Below are positions 43,113 through 53,302 of a DNA stretch of 64,000 bases, piece after piece. Position 1 is the first letter of the stretch; the number at the start of each line of letters is the position of its first letter. Source of the DNA: Stenotrophomonas maltophilia (GTDB lineage Bacteria; Pseudomonadota; Gammaproteobacteria; Xanthomonadales; Xanthomonadaceae); assembly GCA_002364755.1 (NCBI GenBank), contig DEZI01000018.1, positions 1 through 64,000 of the forward strand. The letters are read 5' to 3'. The notes under the pieces are model-generated. The model ran no database searches. It worked only from the letters and a program-made list of their open reading frames with translations, and was not told the origin of the DNA. Position numbers and translations under genes: made by a program.

Positions 43113-44474
43113 ATGTCCCAGCTGAACCCCAAAGTCGGCTTCGTCAGCCTTGGCTGCCCGAAGGCCCTTGTCGATTCCGAGCGCATCCTCACCCAGCTCC
43201 GCTCGGAAGGTTATGACATCGTCCCGTCCTACGATTCGGCCGACGTGGTGGTGGTCAACACCTGCGGCTTCATCGATTCGGCGGTGACCGAATCGCTGGA
43301 CGCCATCGGCGAGGCGATGAACCAGAACGGCAAGGTCATCGTCACCGGCTGCCTGGGCAAGCGCCCGGAGCAGATCCGCGAGGCGTATCCGAACGTGCTG
43401 GCGGTGTCCGGCCCGCAGGACTACCAGAGCGTGATGGAAGCGGTGCACGAAGCGCTGCCGCCCAGGCACGATCCCTTCGTGGACCTTGTACCGGACTACG
43501 GAGTGAAGCTGACCCCGCGCCATTACGCTTACCTGAAGATTTCCGAGGGCTGCAACCACACGTGCAGCTTCTGCATCATCCCGTCGATGCGCGGCAAGCT
43601 GGTCTCGCGCCCGGTGGATGAGGTGCTGCGCGAAGCCGAGCGCCTGGTGCGCGGCGGCGTGCGCGAGCTGCTGGTGGTTTCGCAGGACACCTCGGCGTAC
43701 GGCGTGGACGTGAAATACGCCGAGAAGATGTGGCGCGACAAGGCCTACCAGACCCGCCTGAAGGCGCTGTGCGAAGGCCTGTCCGAACTCGATGCCTGGG
43801 TGCGCATGCACTACGTCTACCCGTACCCGCACGTGGACGAAGTGGTGCCGCTGATGGCGGAGAACCGCATCCTGCCGTACCTGGACATCCCGTTCCAGCA
43901 CGCCAGCCCGCGCATTCTGCGCCTGATGAAGCGCCCCGGTGCGGTCGAGAAGACCCTCGAACGCGTGCAGAACTGGCGCCGCATCGCCCCGGACATAACC
44001 GTGCGTTCGACCTTCATCGTCGGCTTCCCGGGCGAGACCGAGGCCGAGTTCGAAGAACTGCTGTCGTTCCTGGACGAAGCACAGCTGGACCGCGTGGGCG
44101 CGTTCGCCTATTCGCCGGTCGAGGGTGCCACCGCCAACGACCTGCCCGATGCCGTGCCGGAAGAAGTGAAGCAGGAGCGCCTGGCCCGCTTCATGGAGAA
44201 GCAGGCGCAGATTTCCGCCGCGCGCCTGGAAGCCAAGATCGGCACCGTGCAGCAGTGCCTGGTCGATGCCATCGAAGGCGATATCGCCGTGGCCCGTTCG
44301 AAGGCCGATGCGCCGGAGATCGACGGCCTGGTGCACATCCAGAACGCCGACCAGGTGCCGCTGCGCGTGGGCGAGTTCGTCGATGTGGAGATCACCGAGA
44401 GCGACGAGCACGATCTGTACGGTGATGCGCTGCCCAGCGCCACGCGTCCGGCGTTCGACCTCAAGGTGCTGTGA
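43113..44474 (+). CDS. rimO: Ribosomal protein S12 methylthiotransferase RimO
   Basis: A 453-residue radical-SAM enzyme that methylthiolates Asp of ribosomal protein S12. The N-terminal UPF0004 domain has the auxiliary cluster cysteines Cys15, Cys51 and Cys80. The radical-SAM motif CNHTCSFC supplies Cys147, Cys151 and Cys154. The C-terminal TRAM domain (about 385-453) binds S12. The opening [12 protein letters not shown] separates RimO from MiaB. ATG at 43113 matches the family start; a longer frame upstream is not conserved in style. The stop overlaps the GTG of the next gene. Confidence 0.96.
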   Translation: MSQLNPKVGFVSLGCPKALVDSERILTQLRSEGYDIVPSYDSADVVVVNTCGFIDSAVTESLDAIGEAMNQNGKVIVTGCLGKRPEQIREAYPNVLAVSGPQDYQSVMEAVHEALPPRHDPFVDLVPDYGVKLTPRHYAYLKISEGCNHTCSFCIIPSMRGKLVSRPVDEVLREAERLVRGGVRELLVVSQDTSAYGVDVKYAEKMWRDKAYQTRLKALCEGLSELDAWVRMHYVYPYPHVDEVVPLMAENRILPYLDIPFQHASPRILRLMKRPGAVEKTLERVQNWRRIAPDITVRSTFIVGFPGETEAEFEELLSFLDEAQLDRVGAFAYSPVEGATANDLPDAVPEEVKQERLARFMEKQAQISAARLEAKIGTVQQCLVDAIEGDIAVARSKADAPEIDGLVHIQNADQVPLRVGEFVDVEITESDEHDLYGDALPSATRPAFDLKVL

Positions 44475-45304
44475 CCGCAGCGACGGCCGCCGGCGGCGAC
44501 GCAGGCGGCCCTCGTCGCTTCATCCCGCCGCTGCGTGCGGCGGTCGATGCGCGGGTGTTCGAGCATCCGCTGTTCGAAGGCGTGCGCGGCTTTGCCGATC
44601 TGCTGGCGGGACCGGGTTGGCCGACCGTCGCCGCGCTCGATGCCCGGCTGGCCCTGCCCGGGCTGCAGCTGGTCGAGCAGGATGCCGCGCTGATGGCCGA
44701 TGGCCTGCACTACGAAATCCGCATCACCCAGGGGCGCCTCGCGACCCGCGCGGACAACTGGCACGACCTGTTCAACGCGCTGGTCTGGGCCAGCCTGCTG
44801 CCGCTGAAGCGTGCCCTCAATCTGCAGCAGTGCCGGCACATCGTGGCGATGGCGCCCGGCCAGCGCAACCGCGCACAGGCCGCGCTGACGCAGTTCGATG
44901 AAACCGGCGTGGTCGTGCAGGTGCGCGATGCGGCCGTGCTGGCCGCGTGGGATGCGCATGACTGGCGCGCACTGTTCGATCCTTCGCACTGGCAGGGCGG
45001 TGGCATCGCTGTGGTGGCGGTGTTCGGCCATGCGCTGATGGAGCAGGCGCTGCTGCCGGGCCGGCTGCTGGTCGGCAAATGCGTGGTGGTGCAGGGCGAT
45101 GGTGAAGCAGGCTGCATCGAGACGGTCAGCCGAGCCATCGACGAGGGCAGGGTGCTGGGCGATCCGCTGCAGCTGCGGCCGCTGCCGCTGGCCGGTATTC
45201 CCGGTTGGCATGAGATGCAGGATGCCGCCTTCTACCGCAACGCCGATTACTTCCGCCCGCTGCGCGTCGGCCGCCACTACCCGCCGCCGCTGATGATTTT
45301 GTAG
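44471..45304 (+). CDS. DUF3025 domain protein
   Basis: A 277-residue cytoplasmic protein of unknown function. Features of the DUF3025 family are visible: [46 protein letters not shown] and the C-terminal [12 protein letters not shown]. It starts with GTG overlapping the rimO stop (GTGA), so it is co-translated with rimO. Its own stop TAG is the second to fourth base of a GTAG intergenic repeat. Confidence 0.85.
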   Translation: MTAATAAGGDAGGPRRFIPPLRAAVDARVFEHPLFEGVRGFADLLAGPGWPTVAALDARLALPGLQLVEQDAALMADGLHYEIRITQGRLATRADNWHDLFNALVWASLLPLKRALNLQQCRHIVAMAPGQRNRAQAALTQFDETGVVVQVRDAAVLAAWDAHDWRALFDPSHWQGGGIAVVAVFGHALMEQALLPGRLLVGKCVVVQGDGEAGCIETVSRAIDEGRVLGDPLQLRPLPLAGIPGWHEMQDAAFYRNADYFRPLRVGRHYPPPLMIL

Positions 45305-45359
45305 AGCAGAGCCCATGCTCGGCTGCTGTGCATTCAGCCGAGCATGGGCTCGGCTCTAC
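45301..45359. repeat. GTAG repeat that supplies two stop codons
   Basis: A full GTAG...CTAC element between convergent genes. TAG at 45302-45304 ends the DUF3025 gene, and on the other strand TAG at 45358-45356 ends greB. The long inverted arms (GAGCCCATGCTCGGCT with its complement) can act as a two-way terminator. Confidence 0.9.
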
Positions 45360-45862
45360 ACAGAGGCGTACTCCACCCCGATCACCGCGAACGTGAACTG
45401 CCCACCGGGCAGCTCCACAGCGAACTCGTCATCGATGCGCTTCTTCAGCAGCGCGCGCGCCAGTGGCGAATCGATACTGATCCAGCCCAGCCCTGCATCG
45501 GTCTCGTCCGGGCCGACGATGCGATAGCGGCTGGTCTCGCCACTCTCCACGTTCTCAAGCTCCACCCACGCACCGAAGAACACCGCCTGCGGATCGGTCG
45601 GCGTGGTGTCGACCACGCGCAGCGATTCCAGGCGCTTGGTCAGGTAGCGCACACGGCGGTCGATCTCGCCAAGCTGTTTCTTGCGGTAGGTGTACTCGGC
45701 ATTTTCCGAGCGGTCGCCTTCGGCAGCAGCCGCGGCCAGCGCCTTCACCACCTCGGGGCGGCGCACCCGCCACAGGTCATCCAGCTCGGCTTTCAACCGG
45801 GCGTGGCCGGCGGCAGTGATCAGGGCAGTGCTTTTTTCTGCGGGGGGACGCCAGCGGGACAT
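45356..45862 (-). CDS. greB: Transcription elongation factor GreB
   Basis: A 168-residue factor that enters the RNA polymerase secondary channel and stimulates cleavage of backtracked RNA. The N-terminal coiled-coil domain carries the acidic tip [17 protein letters not shown] with the Mg-coordinating Asp and Glu. The C-terminal FKBP-like domain has [23 protein letters not shown]. The strongly basic patch around [15 protein letters not shown] favours GreB over GreA. Stop lies in a GTAG repeat. Confidence 0.92.
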   Translation of the reverse strand: MSRWRPPAEKSTALITAAGHARLKAELDDLWRVRRPEVVKALAAAAAEGDRSENAEYTYRKKQLGEIDRRVRYLTKRLESLRVVDTTPTDPQAVFFGAWVELENVESGETSRYRIVGPDETDAGLGWISIDSPLARALLKKRIDDEFAVELPGGQFTFAVIGVEYASV

Positions 45863-45912
45863 GCAATACGACTTCTTTTCAGGATGACGAACAGGGAGTG
45901 GGGTCGGAGCCC

Positions 45913-45951
45913 GGGGTCAGATCCCTTTCCAGCGGAAAGGGCTCTGACCCC
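45913..45951. repeat. GGGGTCAGATCC palindromic repeat, copy 2
   Basis: Arms of 18 bases: GGGGTCAGATCCCTTTCC and GGAAAGGGCTCTGACCCC, with one mismatch and a three-base loop. It lies between greB and the HerA-like gene. Copy 1 is at 28044-28084. Confidence 0.75.
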
Positions 45952-45963
45952 AGCAATGGCAGA

Positions 45964-47469
45964 TCAGCGCTTGCCGCCGAAAATGCCACCAAGGATGCCG
46001 CGCACGATCTGGTTGCCCAGCTTGGTGCCGACCGTGCGCGTGGTCTGCTTGGCCATGGTTTCGATCATGCCCTGGCGGCGCTTGGTGCCGAAGATCGCGT
46101 CCTTGATCGACTGGCCGAAGCCGCCTTCCTGGGCGTCGTCCTGCTCGCGGCTGCGCGCGGCCGGGGCCGCAGCCCGCTCGGTGGCCTTCTGCGCGCGCTG
46201 GGCCAGCAGTTCGGCGGCCGATTCGCGGTTCACCGCAGTGTCGTAGCGGGTACCGACCGGGCTGCCCGCACGCACCTGCGCGCGCTCGGCCTCGGTGATC
46301 GGCCCCATCCGGCAGCGCGGCGGGGCGATCATCGTCTGCTGCACCGGCATCGGCACGCCCTTGTCCTGCAGCGTGGACACCAGCGCTTCGCCGGTACCCA
46401 GCTGGCTGAGCACTTTTGCCACGTCCAGCTTCGGGTTGGGTACGAAGGTCTCGGCAGCGGTCTTCACCGCCTTCTGGTCGCGCGGGGTGAAGGCGCGCAG
46501 CGCGTGCTGCACGCGGTTGCCGAGCTGGCCCAGAATGTTGCCCGGCACGTCGTCAGGGAACTGCGAGCAGAAATACACGCCCACGCCCTTGGAGCGGATC
46601 AGCCGCACCACCTGCTCGATGCGCTGCACCAGCGAGGCCGGCGCATCGTCGAACAGCAGGTGGGCCTCGTCGAAGATGAAGACCAGCTTGGGCTTTTCCA
46701 GATCGCCCACTTCAGGCAGCTGCTCGAACAGTTCCGACAGCAGCCACAGCAGGAAGGTGGAATAGAGCTTGGGCTTGAGCACCAGCTGATCGGCGGCGAG
46801 GATGCCGACCACGCCACGGCCGTCGTGATTGACCCGCATGAGGTCGGCCAGTTCCACCGCCGGTTCGCCGAAGAAGCCTTCGCCGCCGTCCTGGGCCAGG
46901 CGCAGCACCGAGCGCTGGATGGCCGCGATCGACTGTGCGCTGACCAGGCCGTACTCGGTGGAGATGTCCTTGCGCTCCTCCGCCACCAGGCCGAGCAGGG
47001 CGCGCAGGTCATCCATGTCCAGCAGCAGAAGGCCGCGGTCGTCGGCCAGCTTGAAGACGATGTCGAGCACGCCAGCCTGGGTGTCGTTCAATTCCAGGAT
47101 GCGCGCCAGCAGGGTCGGGCCCATCTCGCTGATGGTGGTACGCACCGGGTGGCCGAGCTTGCCGTACAGATCCCAGAACACGGTGGGGCTGCCGGCCGGG
47201 GCGTAGTCGGCCACGCCGATCTCGGCGGCGCGCTGCAGCAGGGCATCGGCACCGCTGCCGGGTACGGCCAGGCCGGACACATCGCCCTTCACATCGGCCA
47301 GGAACACCGGCACGCCCAGCCGCGAGAAGCCCTCGGCCAGGGTCATCAGGGTCACGGTCTTGCCGGTGCCGGTGGCGCCGGCCACCAGGCCATGGCGGTT
47401 GCCGAGTTTCGGCAGCAGGGTCACAGCCACATCGTCGGTGATGCCTTTGCCGAGCAGAATCGGATCCAT
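45964..47469 (-). CDS. HerA-like ATPase/helicase (DUF853, YjgR type)
   Basis: A 501-residue P-loop ATPase of the HerA/FtsK superfamily, named YjgR or DUF853 in enterobacteria. Walker A GATGTGKTVT (near residue 32), Walker B LVFIFDEAHLLF, an arginine region FSPRD-like (RAFTPRDQKAV), and the terminal basic, glycine-rich tail (RGILGGIFGGKR) are visible. HerA proteins move DNA in repair; the role of this subfamily is not known. Monocistronic. Confidence 0.9.
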   Translation of the reverse strand: MDPILLGKGITDDVAVTLLPKLGNRHGLVAGATGTGKTVTLMTLAEGFSRLGVPVFLADVKGDVSGLAVPGSGADALLQRAAEIGVADYAPAGSPTVFWDLYGKLGHPVRTTISEMGPTLLARILELNDTQAGVLDIVFKLADDRGLLLLDMDDLRALLGLVAEERKDISTEYGLVSAQSIAAIQRSVLRLAQDGGEGFFGEPAVELADLMRVNHDGRGVVGILAADQLVLKPKLYSTFLLWLLSELFEQLPEVGDLEKPKLVFIFDEAHLLFDDAPASLVQRIEQVVRLIRSKGVGVYFCSQFPDDVPGNILGQLGNRVQHALRAFTPRDQKAVKTAAETFVPNPKLDVAKVLSQLGTGEALVSTLQDKGVPMPVQQTMIAPPRCRMGPITEAERAQVRAGSPVGTRYDTAVNRESAAELLAQRAQKATERAAAPAARSREQDDAQEGGFGQSIKDAIFGTKRRQGMIETMAKQTTRTVGTKLGNQIVRGILGGIFGGKR

Positions 47470-47592
47470 GGTCCAGCCCTTGTGGTGAATGCGCCCAATG
47501 TTAACCGCCGACGGTGGCGGGCCGATGGCCGGGTTGCCCGGACCTTGGCGGCACCGCTACTCTGCCTGCCTGTTTCGCACACAGTGCCACCA

Positions 47593-49200
47593 ATGCCCGT
47601 TCCTGTCCTGATTTCCCGTGGTTGGCCGCTGCTGGCGCTCGCCGGCCTGGTATCCCTGGCGCCCGACGCCCATGCACAGCGTGTTTCGGCACGGGACCAG
47701 GCGAAGGCCGATGCGCTGCAGCAGCGCATGGCCACCGCCGAGAAACGCTACAGCGATGCCCTGCTGCTGGTCGCCAATGCCGACCCCAAGGGCAGCAACG
47801 AAGCCGATGCGGCGCTGGAGGACATGGAAGATGTCATCAGCGAATGCGTGAAGCAGAAGGGCTGCCAGATGAGCAACATGCTGGCCACCTACAAGCGCCT
47901 GCTGAAGCGTGATGCCGACGCGGCCGCCAGTGATGACAGCGCCGACGAGGGCGGCGACCGCCTGGAGGCCGACCCGGACCACGTGGGCCCGCTGACCGCC
48001 GACGTGCCCGAGGCCGCCCGCGCCGCGGCGCTGCTCAATGACAAGCGCCACGCCTTCGACAACATGGTCGAGTACAACCCGGCCGTGCAGGCGGGCATCC
48101 GCCGCTGGCTGACCGACATGCGTCCGGCCCTGCTGACCAGCTACGAGAACTACCAGAACCTGCGCGCGGTGATGTGGCCCGAGTGGGAAAAGCGCGGCCT
48201 GCCCGAGGCGCTGCTGTTCGGCATCATGGCCAAGGAATCCAATGGCCGCGTGCATGCGTCCTCGCGCGCCGGTGCGGCCGGCCTGATGCAGTTCATGCCG
48301 GCTACCGGCCGCCGATTCGGCCTGGGCCCGGACGGCACCGGCTTCGATACCCGCTTCGATGCGCGCAGCGCCGCCGAAGCCAGCGCCAGCTATCTCAACG
48401 AGCGCCTGCGCGAGCTGAACAACAACGTGGAAATGTCGGTGGCGGCCTACAACGGCGGTGAAGGCCGCGCCGCGCGCGTGTTCAAGCAGAGCGGCGGGCA
48501 GAGCTTCTGGACCGACAGCGTCTACAACCAGTTCCCCGGCGAGACCAAGGACTATGTGCCGATGGTGATCGCCGCGGCGTGGATCTTCCTGCACCCGCAG
48601 CAGTACGGCGTGGAGTTCCCGAAGATCAGCGCGCAGCCTGCCACCCTGCGCCTGGCCAAGTCGACCACCATCTACGAGCTGACCATCTGCCTGGGCAGCC
48701 ACGGCACGCGTGACGGCTACATGCGCGCGCTGCGCAACCTCAACCCGCGCTATGAAGCCGATGGCTGGATTCCGGCCGGTACGCTGATCAACGCCACCAC
48801 CCGCATCGCCGGCCTGTACCAGCGCAACTGCGTCAGCGGCCCGCGCGCGGACCTGGCCCGCACCCTGATCACCGCCGATCTGAACGCGGCCATCGTGCGC
48901 CCGACCGCCGCCAGCTACACCGGCAGCGTGGCCGTGGGCGGCGTGGTGCCGCTGGCCGACCCGAACGCCAGCGCCACGGTGCCGACCGCACCGACGGCCC
49001 CGGTCGCCGCACCGCGCCCGGCGGCGCCCAAGGCCAAGCCCGCCAAGACCTACAAGGTTGGCAAGGGCGACACCCTGGGCCGCATCGCGGCGAAGTTCCA
49101 GTGCGAAGTGCCGACCCTGGCGCGCGCCAACGGCCTGAAGGCCCCCAGCTACAACCTGCGCCCCGGCCAGGTGCTGAAGCTGCAGGGCTGCGACAAGTAA
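47593..49200 (+). CDS. MltD-like lytic transglycosylase with LysM
   Basis: A 535-residue periplasmic murein hydrolase. After a signal peptide (WPLLALAGLVSLAPDAHA) comes a helical region (30-165), then the SLT domain with the catalytic Glu in GIMAKESNGRVHASSRAGAAGLMQFMPATG and NVEMSVAAYNGGEGR. A Pro/Ala linker (about 455-485) leads to one C-terminal LysM that binds peptidoglycan (TYKVGKGDTLGRIAAKF, YNLRPGQVLKL). E. coli MltD has the same order but more LysM units. ATG at 47593 gives the signal peptide. Confidence 0.9.
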   Translation: MPVPVLISRGWPLLALAGLVSLAPDAHAQRVSARDQAKADALQQRMATAEKRYSDALLLVANADPKGSNEADAALEDMEDVISECVKQKGCQMSNMLATYKRLLKRDADAAASDDSADEGGDRLEADPDHVGPLTADVPEAARAAALLNDKRHAFDNMVEYNPAVQAGIRRWLTDMRPALLTSYENYQNLRAVMWPEWEKRGLPEALLFGIMAKESNGRVHASSRAGAAGLMQFMPATGRRFGLGPDGTGFDTRFDARSAAEASASYLNERLRELNNNVEMSVAAYNGGEGRAARVFKQSGGQSFWTDSVYNQFPGETKDYVPMVIAAAWIFLHPQQYGVEFPKISAQPATLRLAKSTTIYELTICLGSHGTRDGYMRALRNLNPRYEADGWIPAGTLINATTRIAGLYQRNCVSGPRADLARTLITADLNAAIVRPTAASYTGSVAVGGVVPLADPNASATVPTAPTAPVAAPRPAAPKAKPAKTYKVGKGDTLGRIAAKFQCEVPTLARANGLKAPSYNLRPGQVLKLQGCDK

Positions 49201-49218
49201 CCGAACCGGAAGAGAGCC

Positions 49219-49566
49219 ATGGACCTGGAAGCAACCCGCGATCTGTTCGCCAACCTGCGCGAGAACACCGATTGGGATCTCGCCACGCCCCTGCTGTGGG
49301 GCTATTACTTCGTGCATTCCACCCCGGACCGCCTGCAGGCGCTGGCGACCACCCTGGAAGCCCAGGGCTATGAGGTGGTGGAACTGTTCGAACAGGAGCC
49401 GGAGGAGGGCGATGCGCCCTTCCACGTGCTGCACGTGGAGCGCGTGGAGATCCACGACGAAGCCTCGCTGGACCTGCGCAACCAGGAACTGGCCGCCCTG
49501 GCCAGCCAGACCGGCGTGGAAGACTACGACGGCGTCGACGTCGGCCCGGCCCCGACCCTGCAATAA
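49219..49566 (+). CDS. rraB: Ribonuclease E inhibitor RraB family protein
   Basis: A 115-residue cytoplasmic protein. The family of RraB binds RNase E and reduces its activity on some mRNAs. The motif WGYYFVHSTPDRLQALATTLEAQGY, followed by acidic stretches (EQEPEEGDAP) and HVERVEIHD, fits. It sits 18 bases after the transglycosylase gene, so read-through is likely. The C-terminus is acidic. Confidence 0.88.
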   Translation: MDLEATRDLFANLRENTDWDLATPLLWGYYFVHSTPDRLQALATTLEAQGYEVVELFEQEPEEGDAPFHVLHVERVEIHDEASLDLRNQELAALASQTGVEDYDGVDVGPAPTLQ

Positions 49567-49579
49567 CGTACCGCTTTCT

Positions 49580-49639
49580 GTAGAGCCGAGCCCATGCTCG
49601 GCTGTTTTTCCCGGCAGCCGAGCAAGGGCTCGGCTCTAC
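49580..49639. repeat. GTAG repeat between rraB and psd
   Basis: GTAGAGCCGAGCCCATGCTC ... ending CTCTAC. Two inverted halves around a run of five T; sits between convergent genes. Confidence 0.88.
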
Positions 49640-49660
49640 AGGCCCGGCATCGCCGGTTTT

Positions 49661-50503
49661 TCAGCGCAGTCTTGCCAGCGCCTGGCCCAGCTGCACCGGG
49701 CTTTCGGCGCCCAGCTGCGGGGCGAACTCGGCCACGCCCGGCGGCAGCAGCACGATCACGGTCGAGCCGTAGTTGAAGCGCGCCATTTCGGCGAAGCGCT
49801 CCAGCTGGATGCCCTGTCCGCGGTAATCCTTGCGGGTGATGCGGTCGCCGTAGGCCGGGATCTCTTCGCCGCTCCATACTGTTTCCACGCCGGACACCAG
49901 CAGCGCACCGACCATCACGCTGACCATCGGGCCGAAGCTGGTATCGAAATGGCAGACCAGGCGCTCGTTGCGGGCGAACAGGCGCGGCACGCCGTTCACC
50001 GCGGCCGGGCCGACGCTGAACAGGCGGCCGGGCACGTGCACGGTCTCGCGCAGGGTGCCGGTCCACGGCATGTGCACGCGGTGGTAGTCACGCGGGGACA
50101 GGTACACCGTGGCGTACAGGCCGTCGTTGTACGGCTTGGCATCCTCGTCGCTGCCCAGCAGCTCGGCGGCGGTGAAGGACTGGCCCTTGGCCTGGAAAAT
50201 GCGACCGGCCTCGATCTTCCCCAGCTGGCTGATGCGGCCGTCGGCCGGCATCACCAGGCTGCGCGGATCGGCATCGGCCACGCGCGCGCCCGGCTTCAGG
50301 GCGCGGGTGAAGAACTGGTTGAAGGTCGGGTAGCTGCGCGGGTCCGGATTGGCCGCTTCGTCCAGGTTGACGTCGAACTTGCGGGTGACGGTGTCGATCA
50401 GCCAGCGCGACACGCGCGGGTCGTCCGAGTACGCCAGCGAGCGCGCCATCGAGGACAGCAGGCGGTGGGGCAGGGCGTACGTCAGGGCGGTGGTCAGGCT
50501 CAT
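49661..50503 (-). CDS. psd: Phosphatidylserine decarboxylase proenzyme
   Basis: A 280-residue inner-membrane enzyme that makes phosphatidylethanolamine. Self-cleavage at Gly-Ser of [10 protein letters not shown] near the C-terminus gives the pyruvoyl cofactor. [13 protein letters not shown] contains the catalytic His pair, and [12 protein letters not shown] the Asp. Length fits the bacterial enzyme. Its ATG overlaps the stop of the SCO gene (ATGA), so the two are co-translated. Confidence 0.95.
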   Translation of the reverse strand: MSLTTALTYALPHRLLSSMARSLAYSDDPRVSRWLIDTVTRKFDVNLDEAANPDPRSYPTFNQFFTRALKPGARVADADPRSLVMPADGRISQLGKIEAGRIFQAKGQSFTAAELLGSDEDAKPYNDGLYATVYLSPRDYHRVHMPWTGTLRETVHVPGRLFSVGPAAVNGVPRLFARNERLVCHFDTSFGPMVSVMVGALLVSGVETVWSGEEIPAYGDRITRKDYRGQGIQLERFAEMARFNYGSTVIVLLPPGVAEFAPQLGAESPVQLGQALARLR

Positions 50504-51150
50504 GGGGCGGATTTCTCGGTCAGCTTCTGCAGGTCGCGGGCGATGGCCGGCGCGTTGAACGGGGGCCGCACCAGGCCGGCAAGGCGGCCCTGCGGGTCGA
50601 GCACGGCCAGGCTGGCCGAGTGCTCGACGGTGTAATCTTCGGGATTCTCGTCGAAATGCTTGCCCGGCACCTTCTGGAACACGAAGCCCAGCGAGGTGGC
50701 GAAGCGCTCCAGCGAGGGAATGTCGGCGGTGGCGGCCAGGGTGTCCTTGTGGAAGCCGTGCACGTATTCGCCCAGGCGGATGGCGTTGTCACGGTCCGGG
50801 TCCACCGACACGAACAGCACGCGCGGGCGCAGCGTGTCGGGCAGGGCTTCCCACTGCTTCTGCGCACCGGCCAGCTCGGCCAGGGTAGTGGGGCACACGT
50901 CAGGGCAGAAGGTGAAACCGAGGAATACCAGGGTCCAGTGGCCCTTCAGCTCGCCGGGGATGAGCCGGGTGCCGTCGGACTGGGCCAGGTTGAAATCGGG
51001 CAGCTCGCGGGTGTGCGGGTACAGGGTGATCGCTTCGGTGGCCGGCTGGTTGGCCGGCGGCTTCGGCGCAAACACCTGCTGCGCGGCCAGCAGGCCCAGG
51101 CCCGCCGCCAGGGCGATCAGCAGGATGATGCCGACGTTGCGATTGAACAT
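50500..51150 (-). CDS. SCO1/SenC-family copper protein
   Basis: A 216-residue membrane-anchored thioredoxin-fold protein that helps build the copper site of cytochrome oxidase. One N-terminal helix ([20 protein letters not shown]) anchors it, facing the periplasm. The copper motif CPDVCP is in [14 protein letters not shown]; the His ligand is in YTVEHSASL. It is upstream of psd in a two-gene unit. Confidence 0.92.
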   Translation of the reverse strand: MFNRNVGIILLIALAAGLGLLAAQQVFAPKPPANQPATEAITLYPHTRELPDFNLAQSDGTRLIPGELKGHWTLVFLGFTFCPDVCPTTLAELAGAQKQWEALPDTLRPRVLFVSVDPDRDNAIRLGEYVHGFHKDTLAATADIPSLERFATSLGFVFQKVPGKHFDENPEDYTVEHSASLAVLDPQGRLAGLVRPPFNAPAIARDLQKLTEKSAP

Positions 51151-51238
51151 GGGAGCCCCCGCAGGAAGTAATCCCCATCATACCGGCTGCAGCCTGATCG
51201 TTTCCGTCGCAACGGATGCCGCCGCGGGCGCCAGCCTC

Positions 51239-51244
51239 TATAAT
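51239..51244 (+). promoter_or_regulatory. Candidate -10 of the prmB promoter
   Basis: A perfect TATAAT 28 bases before the prmB ATG; the -35 region is weak. It probably serves prmB, aroC and the dehydrogenase gene. Confidence 0.55.
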
Positions 51245-51272
51245 CGTGGGCCACTCTGCCCGCAGTACCGCC

Positions 51273-52202
51273 ATGACCGCTGAAACGGCCGCCGAACTCC
51301 ACACGATCATCGACCTGATCCGCTACGGCACCAGCCGTTTCAACGAAGCCGGGCTGACCTTCGGGCACAGCTACGACAACGCACTGGACGAGGCCACCCA
51401 GCTGGTGCTGCACAGCCTGCACCTGCCGCACGACCTCGGCCCGGCCTACGGCCAGGCCCGCCTGCTGCAGGCCGAGAAGGTCCGCGTGCTGGAACTGTTC
51501 CAGCGCCGCATCGACGAGCGCGTCCCGGCCGCCTACCTGACCGGTGAAGCCTGGTTCGCCGGCCTCAGCTTCAAGAGCGATCCGCGCGCCCTGGTGCCGC
51601 GTTCGCCGATTGCCGAGCTGATCGAGTGCGGCTTCGAGCCGTGGCTGGCCGGGCGTGACGTCAGCCGCGCGCTGGACCTGTGCACCGGTTCGGGCTGCAT
51701 CGCCATCGCCATGGGCCACTACTACCCGAACTGGGAAGTGGACGGCGTCGACCTGAGCGATGACGCGCTGTCGCTGGCCGAAGAGAACAAGGAACGCCTG
51801 CAGGCGCACAACGTGACCCTGCTGAAGTCGGACCTGTTCAACGGCCTGACCGGCCGCCACTACGACCTGATCGTCACCAACCCGCCGTACGTCACCAACG
51901 ACGAGACCGATGCCCTGCCGCAGGAATACTCCTACGAGCCGGAAATGGGCCTGCGTGCCGGCGACGACGGTCTGGACCTGGTGCTGAAGATCCTGCGCGA
52001 CGCCCCGCTGCACCTGAGCGAGGACGGCCTGCTGATCTGCGAAGTGGGTGAATCCGAGCAGCACCTGATCAAGCTGCTGCCGGAAGTCGACTTCGCCTGG
52101 GTCGAATTCAAGGTCGGCCAGATGGGCATCTTCGCGGTCGAATGCCGCGAGCTGATCGCCCACAGCGCACGCATCACCGAACTGGCGGCACAGCGCCCGT
52201 GA
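51273..52202 (+). CDS. prmB: Ribosomal protein L3 glutamine methyltransferase
   Basis: A 309-residue SAM-dependent methyltransferase that modifies a Gln of ribosomal protein L3. Helical N-domain, then motif [16 protein letters not shown], and the NPPY catalytic loop ([12 protein letters not shown]) common to PrmB, PrmC and HemK. The N-domain and the SGCIAIA form fit PrmB better than PrmC. Start ATG at 51273. The stop overlaps aroC GTG. Confidence 0.92.
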   Translation: MTAETAAELHTIIDLIRYGTSRFNEAGLTFGHSYDNALDEATQLVLHSLHLPHDLGPAYGQARLLQAEKVRVLELFQRRIDERVPAAYLTGEAWFAGLSFKSDPRALVPRSPIAELIECGFEPWLAGRDVSRALDLCTGSGCIAIAMGHYYPNWEVDGVDLSDDALSLAEENKERLQAHNVTLLKSDLFNGLTGRHYDLIVTNPPYVTNDETDALPQEYSYEPEMGLRAGDDGLDLVLKILRDAPLHLSEDGLLICEVGESEQHLIKLLPEVDFAWVEFKVGQMGIFAVECRELIAHSARITELAAQRP

Positions 52203-53302
52203 GTTCCAATTCGTTCGGCAAGCTTTTCACCGTCACCACGTTCGGCGAGTCGCACGGGCCGGCCATCGGCTGCGTGATCGACGGTTGTCCGCCGGGGCTG
52301 GCGCTGGATGCGGCCGAATTCGCCATCGACCTGCAGCGTCGCGCCACCGGCAAGAGCCGGCACACCTCGGCGCGCCGCGAGGCTGATGAGGTCGAGATCC
52401 TGTCCGGCGTATACGAGGGCCTGACCACCGGCACCCCGATCGCCCTGCTGATCCGCAACACCGACCAGCGCAGCAAGGATTACGCGAACATCGGCCAGCA
52501 GTTCCGGCCGGGCCACGCCGACTACAGCTACTGGCACAAGTACGGCATCCGCGACCCGCGCGGTGGCGGCCGTTCTTCGGCCCGCGAGACCACCATGCGC
52601 GTGGCCGCCGGCGTGGTCGCCAAGAAGTGGCTGGCCGAGCGCTTCGGCGTGACCGTGCGCGGTTACCTGTCGCAGCTGGGCGAGATCCGTCCGGCCGGTT
52701 TCGACTGGTCGGCGGTGGAAGACAACCCGTTCTTCTGGCCGCACGCCGAACAGGTGCCCGAGCTGGAGGCGTACATGGACGCGCTGCGCAAGTCCGGTGA
52801 TTCGGTCGGTGCGCGCGTGGACGTGGTGGCCGACAACGTGCCGCCGGGCTGGGGCGAGCCGATCTACGGCAAGCTCGACGGCGACCTCGCCGCCGCGCTG
52901 ATGAGCATCAACGCCGTGAAGGGCGTGGAGATCGGCGATGGTTTCGCCAGCGCCGCGCAGAAGGGCACCGAGCACCGTGACCTGCTGACCCCGCAGGGCT
53001 TCACCAGCAACCATGCCGGCGGCATCCTTGGCGGCATTTCCACCGGCCAGCCGGTGGTCGCCTCCATCGTGCTGAAGCCCACCTCCAGCCTGCGCCTGCC
53101 GGGCCCGTCGCTGGATACCGAAGGCAACGTGGTCGAAGTGGTCACCACCGGCCGCCACGACCCGTGCGTCGGCATCCGTGCCACCCCCATCGCCGAGGCG
53201 ATGATGGCGCTGGTGCTGATGGACCAGGCCCTGCGCCACCGTGCCCAGTGCGGTGACGTCGGCACCATCACCCCGCGCATTCCCGGGCAGATCGATGGCT
53301 GA
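52199..53302 (+). CDS. aroC: Chorismate synthase
   Basis: A 367-residue enzyme that makes chorismate from EPSP with reduced FMN, the last common step of the aromatic pathway. Motifs: [35 protein letters not shown] and [18 protein letters not shown] start at 52199 overlaps prmB (GTGA). The 3' end overlaps the dehydrogenase gene by 8 bases, so three genes form one tightly packed unit. Confidence 0.96.
   Translation: MSSNSFGKLFTVTTFGESHGPAIGCVIDGCPPGLALDAAEFAIDLQRRATGKSRHTSARREADEVEILSGVYEGLTTGTPIALLIRNTDQRSKDYANIGQQFRPGHADYSYWHKYGIRDPRGGGRSSARETTMRVAAGVVAKKWLAERFGVTVRGYLSQLGEIRPAGFDWSAVEDNPFFWPHAEQVPELEAYMDALRKSGDSVGARVDVVADNVPPGWGEPIYGKLDGDLAAALMSINAVKGVEIGDGFASAAQKGTEHRDLLTPQGFTSNHAGGILGGISTGQPVVASIVLKPTSSLRLPGPSLDTEGNVVEVVTTGRHDPCVGIRATPIAEAMMALVLMDQALRHRAQCGDVGTITPRIPGQIDG

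Noticed and set aside
45898..47592. N-terminal extension of the transglycosylase frame
   Set aside because: It runs antisense to the HerA-like gene and lacks a signal peptide; the ATG at 47593 gives one.
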